A stretch of 64,000 nt of DNA. Source: Basilea psittacipulmonis DSM 24701. GTDB lineage: Bacteria; Pseudomonadota; Gammaproteobacteria; Burkholderiales; Burkholderiaceae_B. Shown here in pieces: positions 58,489-64,000 of this stretch; position 1 is the stretch's first letter; each line of letters opens with the position of its first letter. Both the position numbers and the translations under genes were made by a program. Below the pieces are notes generated by a model. It was not told where the DNA came from. It saw only the letters and a list, made by a program, of their open reading frames with translations, and did not search any database. Where the stretch lies: assembly GCF_000743945.1 (NCBI RefSeq), contig NZ_CP009238.1:434001-498000 (forward strand), in the 5' to 3' direction.

Positions 58489-60456
58489 ATGAGAATAAGT
58501 CGCTCATTCACTAATTTTTTGTATATAGAAAAACCAATAATTAATGGAAGTGTCGTAACTTTTAATTGGAAAATTGATTACGATATTAATCCTTCTATTG
58601 ACAGTATGTATGTAGACTATGATGGGCTGGTTGACCTTGATAATGTTCCAATTGAAGTTCACTATAGCACCATAATTGGATTATTGCTAAATAAATTAAA
58701 AGTGGTGGAATACGATACAATAATTGTTACTGCTGATCCTATTCCTGAAAAACTAGTGCGATTTTGGTTGTCTTATCATAATTTGGAAAATGTTTATTTT
58801 TCTAATACTAAGGATGTTGACATTTTAAAATGTAATTCAAGTAAAGCAATTGGAAATATGGGGATATTGTATGGTGGTGGTAAAGATTCTTATTATGCAT
58901 TAGATTTTTTTAGTAAACATCCCAATATCGATAACATAAGTTTAATATCTTTTGTGATTCCCAGTTCTCATGTTAATGAAAAAGAGTTGGAAAAAAGAAG
59001 AGACAGCCTTATTTTAGAACAAATCTTGAACCAGTATAATGTGGATGTCATTAAAATAAGGACAAATGCCAGAGAAATTATTAATAATTATCATTTGGAA
59101 CTTTATTTTGCCCCTTTAGGAGTTTTGGTATGGTTAAATTTGTTTCAATTTATTACTTTTAGTTATGAATACTGCCATTATTTTGTATCTAAAGAAGGAG
59201 AAAAACAATTTGGTTTCAAAAGATCTCAACATTCTTACATAGAATATATTAGTAATTTTTATTCTTTATTTTTTGCTCAAAATGAATTAAATATTTTTAA
59301 TGCCAATCAACACATGACTGAACTATCTAGTTTTGGATACTTAGTAAAAACAAAACCAGATTTTTATAAAACATTAGTAATGTGTGAATCTACAGTCAAC
59401 CCTAACGAAAAGTGGTGTTGTTCTTGTAGCAAATGTGGAGAATTTGTTCTGTATTCTATGTACTATAATTTGAAACAAAATGATATAGATATGGACTGGT
59501 TTTTTAGCGAATCTAAATGGATAAAAAAAATAATAGAAAAAATATCTTTGCAACCGAAAGGTAGCTTTATTCAAGGATCTACATTTTTTCTGCATTTTGA
59601 TTCTTTTAAATTTATATTGAATTCATTATATGAAAGAAAAGTGTCATTTAAAAGTGAACAGGCACAGATTAATTTTAATTTATTGGTAGATTTTTATCGT
59701 GAAGATGCTAATTTATTCCATGAAGATTGTTTTTATTATGATATTTTAAAAAAAATCTATCCATCTTCTCTCTACCAATATTCAATTAAACAATTAAGTC
59801 GGATATTGCCATCAAAAATAGCGCCAAAAGAGAAAAAGGCAGGTAACGAGGTAGTATATTTTAATAAGAATGTATTACCAATAATTAAAGAAATAAAAGG
59901 TATTATAGACCCAATGTTTTTTTCTCAACGTTTGATTTCTAATAGAATGGGGGTAAATAATCTGCAAAGTTCTCCTCGTAGAATATATGTTGAAAATGTT
60001 GATTTTCAGTTAATTAATAGTCTTACTGAAAAAGACATTGCATATACATTAAATAACAAAATGTTAGATTTTTATTTTATAAAGAACCCTCTATTAAAAG
60101 GGGACGGTTGCAAGATTATATTAAATATTCCTTCTTATTTGAATTATTCTGTTCTTTGTTTTAAGTTAAATATTCCTTATTGTAGTGAAAAACTAGAAGA
60201 AAGATTTGACGTTTATTTGTCAGTAAATGACAAGACTGAGAAAATTAACATGGGAGATAATAAAAATATTCTTTTTAAATATATAAATGTCTCTAATGAT
60301 AATATTAATATCTCATTAGAAATTAAATCAAATAGAAATTTAGAGCCATGGCAATGGGGAAAAGCCTGTAGGTTAATTTTAAAAGATTTTTTATGGTTTA
60401 AAAATTTATCTGTCGCAGAACAATTTGTTAATAGCAAGGTTGTTACTTTGTCATGA
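58489..60456 (+). CDS. PP-loop-like protein of the capsule locus, function unknown
   Basis: A 655-residue protein. YGGGKDS (128-134) is a PP-loop-type ATP-binding signature, and Cys310, 311, 313 and 316 form a compact cluster (WCCSCSKC) that could bind zinc or iron-sulfur. Adenylating PP-loop enzymes include QueC and sugar amidotransferases; the GGGKDS layout also recalls MurL-type epimerases, a weak resemblance. The C-terminal 200 residues are beta-rich and unassigned. Its place between two glycosyltransferases suggests making or modifying a capsule component. Confidence 0.62.
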   Translation: MRISRSFTNFLYIEKPIINGSVVTFNWKIDYDINPSIDSMYVDYDGLVDLDNVPIEVHYSTIIGLLLNKLKVVEYDTIIVTADPIPEKLVRFWLSYHNLENVYFSNTKDVDILKCNSSKAIGNMGILYGGGKDSYYALDFFSKHPNIDNISLISFVIPSSHVNEKELEKRRDSLILEQILNQYNVDVIKIRTNAREIINNYHLELYFAPLGVLVWLNLFQFITFSYEYCHYFVSKEGEKQFGFKRSQHSYIEYISNFYSLFFAQNELNIFNANQHMTELSSFGYLVKTKPDFYKTLVMCESTVNPNEKWCCSCSKCGEFVLYSMYYNLKQNDIDMDWFFSESKWIKKIIEKISLQPKGSFIQGSTFFLHFDSFKFILNSLYERKVSFKSEQAQINFNLLVDFYREDANLFHEDCFYYDILKKIYPSSLYQYSIKQLSRILPSKIAPKEKKAGNEVVYFNKNVLPIIKEIKGIIDPMFFSQRLISNRMGVNNLQSSPRRIYVENVDFQLINSLTEKDIAYTLNNKMLDFYFIKNPLLKGDGCKIILNIPSYLNYSVLCFKLNIPYCSEKLEERFDVYLSVNDKTEKINMGDNKNILFKYINVSNDNINISLEIKSNRNLEPWQWGKACRLILKDFLWFKNLSVAEQFVNSKVVTLS

Positions 60457-61421
60457 ATATTTATTTAATTAGTGATGAATTGACTAGCTGTTCACTTTGT
60501 TTAGAAAATAATCTTACGGTTAAAGAGTTTTGGTTCATATTACAGAAAAAAAGACCATCAATGCTATTTGTTGAATCTGCTTGGAAAGGTTATAAAAATC
60601 GTTGGAAATATAAAATAGCTTCTTACCCTAATCATACAAATGAAAAATTAATACGACTAGTAGAAAAATCAAAAGATAAAGGAATTCCTACTGTTTTTTG
60701 GAACAAAGAAGATGGTGTACATTTTGACAGATTCATTGATTCCGCAAAGCATTTTGATCATGTGTTTACGGTTGATGAAAATAGTATTTCAAAATATAAA
60801 GCAGTTATGGGAGAAAATGCTTCGATAAACACCTTGATGTTTGCGGTTCAACCTAAAATTCATTCATTTTCAGGATTCAATTTTAAATATAATAGTGCGA
60901 ATTTTGTTGGTAGTTATAGTCGTCATATTCATGATATTAGAAGAAAATGGCAAAATAGTTTATTTAAGAATGCATTAGAAAGTGGTTTGGGATTAGTTGT
61001 ATTTGATAGAAATTCAAATAGAAAATCACAAAATTATCGTTATCCGAATATTGATGATATAAAAATTTATCCTGCTATTAGTTATTATGAGACATCATCA
61101 ATTTATAAAGATTATTTAGTATCTTTAAATGTTAATACTGTAATTGATTCACCTACGATGTTTTCTCGTCGATTGATAGAAATTATGGCCTGTGGTGGTA
61201 TTGCAGTAACAACTCCATCATTGTCAGTTAATACCTTATTTAATGAATACTGCCATATCGTTCACTCCGAAGAAGAAATGTACGATTTGTTTAACAGATT
61301 GAAATATGGTCCGACAAATAGTGATTTAGAACGTGCTCGAAGTGCCGCTGAATATGTTGCTAATAATCATACTTGGAGACATAGATTAAAACAAATAATT
61401 GATGTTGTTAAATTGCGGTAG
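60453..61421 (+). CDS. CgeB-like glycosyltransferase
   Basis: A 322-residue GT-B-like protein similar to the middle domain of the 950-residue neighbour. Shared features are FVESAWKGYKNRW, TVFWNKEDGVHFDRF, DHVFTVDEN and FSRRLIEIMACGG. It is likely a cytoplasmic transferase for one linkage of the capsule repeat. Start and stop overlap the preceding gene by four bases (ATGA), so it is coupled. Confidence 0.8.
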   Translation: MNIYLISDELTSCSLCLENNLTVKEFWFILQKKRPSMLFVESAWKGYKNRWKYKIASYPNHTNEKLIRLVEKSKDKGIPTVFWNKEDGVHFDRFIDSAKHFDHVFTVDENSISKYKAVMGENASINTLMFAVQPKIHSFSGFNFKYNSANFVGSYSRHIHDIRRKWQNSLFKNALESGLGLVVFDRNSNRKSQNYRYPNIDDIKIYPAISYYETSSIYKDYLVSLNVNTVIDSPTMFSRRLIEIMACGGIAVTTPSLSVNTLFNEYCHIVHSEEEMYDLFNRLKYGPTNSDLERARSAAEYVANNHTWRHRLKQIIDVVKLR

Positions 61422-61425
61422 CTCT

Positions 61426-63498
61426 ATGATAAACCAATATGTTATTACGCCCTTGGATGTTGGGTTATGCAAAAATCGGGATTATTTTTCTCTTTTTTTA
61501 GATTCTAATATCAATATTGGATTAAATATAAAAAATAAAATTTTACTTGGCTGGGGAAATAAAAAAAGTGGAAAGCGTGCTAGATATTTTGCAAGCTATT
61601 ATCAACAGTCTTATGCTTTATTAGAAGATGGTTTTTTGCGTTCGTTGGATTTGGGGGTAAACGGTGATCCGCCTTTGTCACTCGTTTATGATGAGGTAGG
61701 GATTTATTATGATACGTCTCGTCCATCAAAATTAGAGCAGTTGATTTTAGAGTGTGATGGCCAAGAAGATTTATCAGAGGCACAACGGGCTTTGTCTTTA
61801 ATACGACGTTATCGTTTATCAAAATACAATCATGCCTTGGATTTTCCTGATGATGCAAAACCCAAGAATCGTCCTGTGGTACTCGTTGTGGATCAAACAT
61901 TCGGTGATATGGCCGTTCGTTATGGGGGTGCGAGTGCCGAGACATTTGATCAAATGCTTACGGCTGCGATACTTGAAAATCCTCATGCGGATATTTGGTT
62001 AAAAGTGCATCCTGATGTATTAAGCGGTAAGAAACGTGGTTATTTTTCTTCTTTACCTCAGCATCCCAATATTACGATCATCAGTGAATCGTATCATCCG
62101 ATTTCTTTATTAGAAGCGGTAGATAAGGTTTACTGTGTGACATCACAGATGGGTTTTGAAGCTTTGATGTTAGATAAAGAAGTGGTGACATTTGGTGTGC
62201 CATGGTATGCGGGATGGGGATTGACAGATGATCGTCATCCTCTTGCCGTTGAGTTGGCTCAATCTCATCGTCGTGCGAAACGTTCGTGCTTACAGTTATT
62301 CCATGCGGCGTATATGCAGTATGCTCGTTATTTAAATCCCATTACGCATGAACGAGGCAGTGTTTTTGATGTGATTGATTATTTGCATCAAAAGAAAAGA
62401 TATAACCAGCGATTAGCAGGTGATGTGTATGCAGTTGGGTTGTCGTTATGGAAAAAAGCCGTTATCCGTCCGTTTTTAAATTTTCCAGCTTGTCGATTGC
62501 ACTTTGTTTCTTCGTTAAAAAAATTAAGTAAAAAGGTGCTTCCATCGGATGCTAAGCTATTAGTCTGGGGACAAGGTCAGTCTTCATTATTAGACTTTGC
62601 TCATGAAAAACATCTGTCTGTTATTCGAATGGAAGATGGCTTTATTCGTTCGGTTGGATTGGGTTCTAATTTGGTGGCGCCTTTATCTTTAGTGATAGAT
62701 GATAAAGGTATCTACTTTAATGCTCAGTCAACGTCACGGTTGGAGCATATTCTTGAACATACTGTTTTTACGTCAGATGAATTAATCGAGGCAGAAAAAA
62801 TTCAACAGGCACTGATTGATGCACAGATTGGTAAATATAATGTGGGACAAACAGGTTTCCAGCGTCCAGATACGGATCAAAAAGTGATTTTAGTCACTGG
62901 TCAGGTAGAAGATGATGCATCGATTACTTATGGTTCACCAAAAATTAAAACGAATTTAGCTTTGCTTGAAACGGTGAGATCGCTGAATCCACATGATTAC
63001 GTGATTTATAAACCGCACCCTGATGTACTGAGTGGTAATCGTGTTGGACATATCGAGACTAACGAAGTTTTAAAGTATGCTGATCTTATCGTGTCAGACG
63101 TTAATATTTTGGATTGTATTGAACAAGTCGATGAAATCCATACACTGACTTCTTTAGCGGGTTTTGAAGCTTTAATTCGAGGAAAGAAAGTGTGCTGTTA
63201 TGGCTTGCCGTTTTATGCAGCTTGGGGGTTAACGCATGATTATGTGCTTACTGATGAGATAAAAACTCGACGAAGTAAACGATTGCAATTAAACGAACTC
63301 ATTGCAGGAACCTTATTACATTATCCTTTGTATTTGGATCCTGTTACACATCAATTTAGTCATGCATCAAAAGTAATCTCGTATTTACGGGCATCTAAAA
63401 CATCGACAGTCGTCAAAATTCAACGTTTATGGATAACGAAACAAATCAGCAAACTCAAACAAATAACAAAAATGTGGTGGGTAAATAAGAGATATTAA
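61426..63498 (+). CDS. kpsC: Capsule poly-Kdo linker synthesis protein KpsC
   Basis: A 690-residue protein with two homologous halves: LLEDGFLRSLDLG (first half) and RMEDGFIRSVGLG (second half), each followed by PLSLV and, later, a WLKVHPDVLSGK / YKPHPDVLSGN motif. In group 2 capsules KpsC is a dual beta-Kdo transferase building the poly-Kdo linker on phosphatidylglycerol. The ATG at 61426 follows the previous stop; the frame is open upstream to 61399. Base use returns to that of the flanking genome. Confidence 0.94.
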   Translation: MINQYVITPLDVGLCKNRDYFSLFLDSNINIGLNIKNKILLGWGNKKSGKRARYFASYYQQSYALLEDGFLRSLDLGVNGDPPLSLVYDEVGIYYDTSRPSKLEQLILECDGQEDLSEAQRALSLIRRYRLSKYNHALDFPDDAKPKNRPVVLVVDQTFGDMAVRYGGASAETFDQMLTAAILENPHADIWLKVHPDVLSGKKRGYFSSLPQHPNITIISESYHPISLLEAVDKVYCVTSQMGFEALMLDKEVVTFGVPWYAGWGLTDDRHPLAVELAQSHRRAKRSCLQLFHAAYMQYARYLNPITHERGSVFDVIDYLHQKKRYNQRLAGDVYAVGLSLWKKAVIRPFLNFPACRLHFVSSLKKLSKKVLPSDAKLLVWGQGQSSLLDFAHEKHLSVIRMEDGFIRSVGLGSNLVAPLSLVIDDKGIYFNAQSTSRLEHILEHTVFTSDELIEAEKIQQALIDAQIGKYNVGQTGFQRPDTDQKVILVTGQVEDDASITYGSPKIKTNLALLETVRSLNPHDYVIYKPHPDVLSGNRVGHIETNEVLKYADLIVSDVNILDCIEQVDEIHTLTSLAGFEALIRGKKVCCYGLPFYAAWGLTHDYVLTDEIKTRRSKRLQLNELIAGTLLHYPLYLDPVTHQFSHASKVISYLRASKTSTVVKIQRLWITKQISKLKQITKMWWVNKRY

Positions 63499-63499
63499 G

Positions 63500-64000
63500 A
63501 TGATGCATAATTTAGAAAAATTGCTCGCACAAACGCAGAATGTATTGTTATTGCAAGGTCCCATCGGTCCGTTTTTTAAAGACCTAGCGACTTATTTATC
63601 GGCTCAAGGTAAGTCTGTGTTCAAAATTAATTTGAATGCAGGAGATGCCTATTTTTATCACGGTGAACAGGTGTTTGATTATGTGGGTGGTCTTGATGGG
63701 TTTGAAGCATTTTTAAACATGTTTATGGAGCAACACCATATTGATAGCGTGATTTGTTTTGGTGATCATCGCCCTTATCATCGTATTGCTAAAACATGGT
63801 GTCAACAGTATCAACGCTCTTTTTGGGTGTTTGAAGAGGGTTATTTTAGACCGCATTATGTGACTTTAGAAGAAAATGGTGTGAATGATGATGCCACCAC
63901 ACCTCGTGATTCGGAATTTTTCTTATCACAAGAATTTTCTGAGATGAAAAATCCAGAACCGTTGGCTTCAGGCTTCTTTCCTATGGCAAGATTAGCGATG
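63500..64000 (+). CDS. kpsS: Capsule Kdo transferase KpsS (5' part)
   Basis: The first 167 codons of a gene that runs off the window end. LLLQGPIGPFFKDLATYL, KINLNAGD, VICFGDHRPYH and FWVFEEGYFRPHYVTLE match KpsS/LipB, which adds the first Kdo of the linker. It starts just after kpsC, the usual partner. An alternative ATG lies one codon later. Confidence 0.92.
   Translation, partial: MMHNLEKLLAQTQNVLLLQGPIGPFFKDLATYLSAQGKSVFKINLNAGDAYFYHGEQVFDYVGGLDGFEAFLNMFMEQHHIDSVICFGDHRPYHRIAKTWCQQYQRSFWVFEEGYFRPHYVTLEENGVNDDATTPRDSEFFLSQEFSEMKNPEPLASGFFPMARLAM

Overview
The window is AT-rich, densely coded bacterial chromosome. Gene content and gene order (fba-purC-purE-purK-tsaC, Nudix/ThiE fusion next to a DUF815 ATPase, rplU-rpmA-obgE, rubredoxin/thiE/hemL, yqgE-yqgF) suggest a low-GC betaproteobacterium of the Burkholderiales, most likely an Alcaligenaceae relative such as Basilea or Pelistega. 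That placement is inferred from synteny and composition; no rRNA lies in the window.

Layout. 1-14,650: a contact-dependent inhibition (CDI) locus: the outer-membrane transporter CdiB, a 2598-residue CdiA ending in VENN, a Hint domain and an HNH nuclease, then five small genes. Four of these are close paralogues of one presumed immunity protein and the fifth is unrelated. Two later copies are preceded by short relics of the toxin gene's 3' end. 14,700-30,300: housekeeping (zapE, queA-tgt, upp, fba, purCEK, tsaC, an MFS transporter, a short GlpD-like oxidase, Nudix-ThiE, DUF815 ATPase, ispB). 30,385-33,393: a polar amino-acid ABC importer with two binding proteins. 33,397-46,330: ilvD, ubiC, rplU-rpmA-obgE, argJ-hemL-thiE, rubredoxin, yqgE-yqgF-lptG-apaH and a PlsC-type acyltransferase. 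46,572-47,378: an exported Excalibur protein with long repeats. 47,725-49,164: a solitary N6-adenine DNA methyltransferase next to a kpsT fragment. 49,287-64,000: an ABC-transporter-dependent capsule locus: export genes kpsD-E-M-T on the minus strand; wecB, wecC, two glycosyltransferases and a PP-loop protein on the plus strand; then kpsC and the start of kpsS.

How the parts work together. The CDI locus delivers a nuclease to neighbouring cells and protects against it. The capsule locus should make UDP-ManNAcA through WecB/WecC, build a polymer with the central glycosyltransferases, attach it to a poly-Kdo-lipid anchor made by KpsC/KpsS, and export it through KpsMT-KpsE-KpsD. A run of nine G lies in the spacer of a predicted promoter that would drive the plus-strand capsule genes, so expression may be phase-variable.

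A recurring oddity is tandem duplication at or just beyond gene 3' ends: 71 bp x2 after the GlpD-like gene, 99 bp x5 after ilvD, 105 bp x3 at argJ and 76 bp x3 at the acyltransferase, alongside the duplicated immunity genes.
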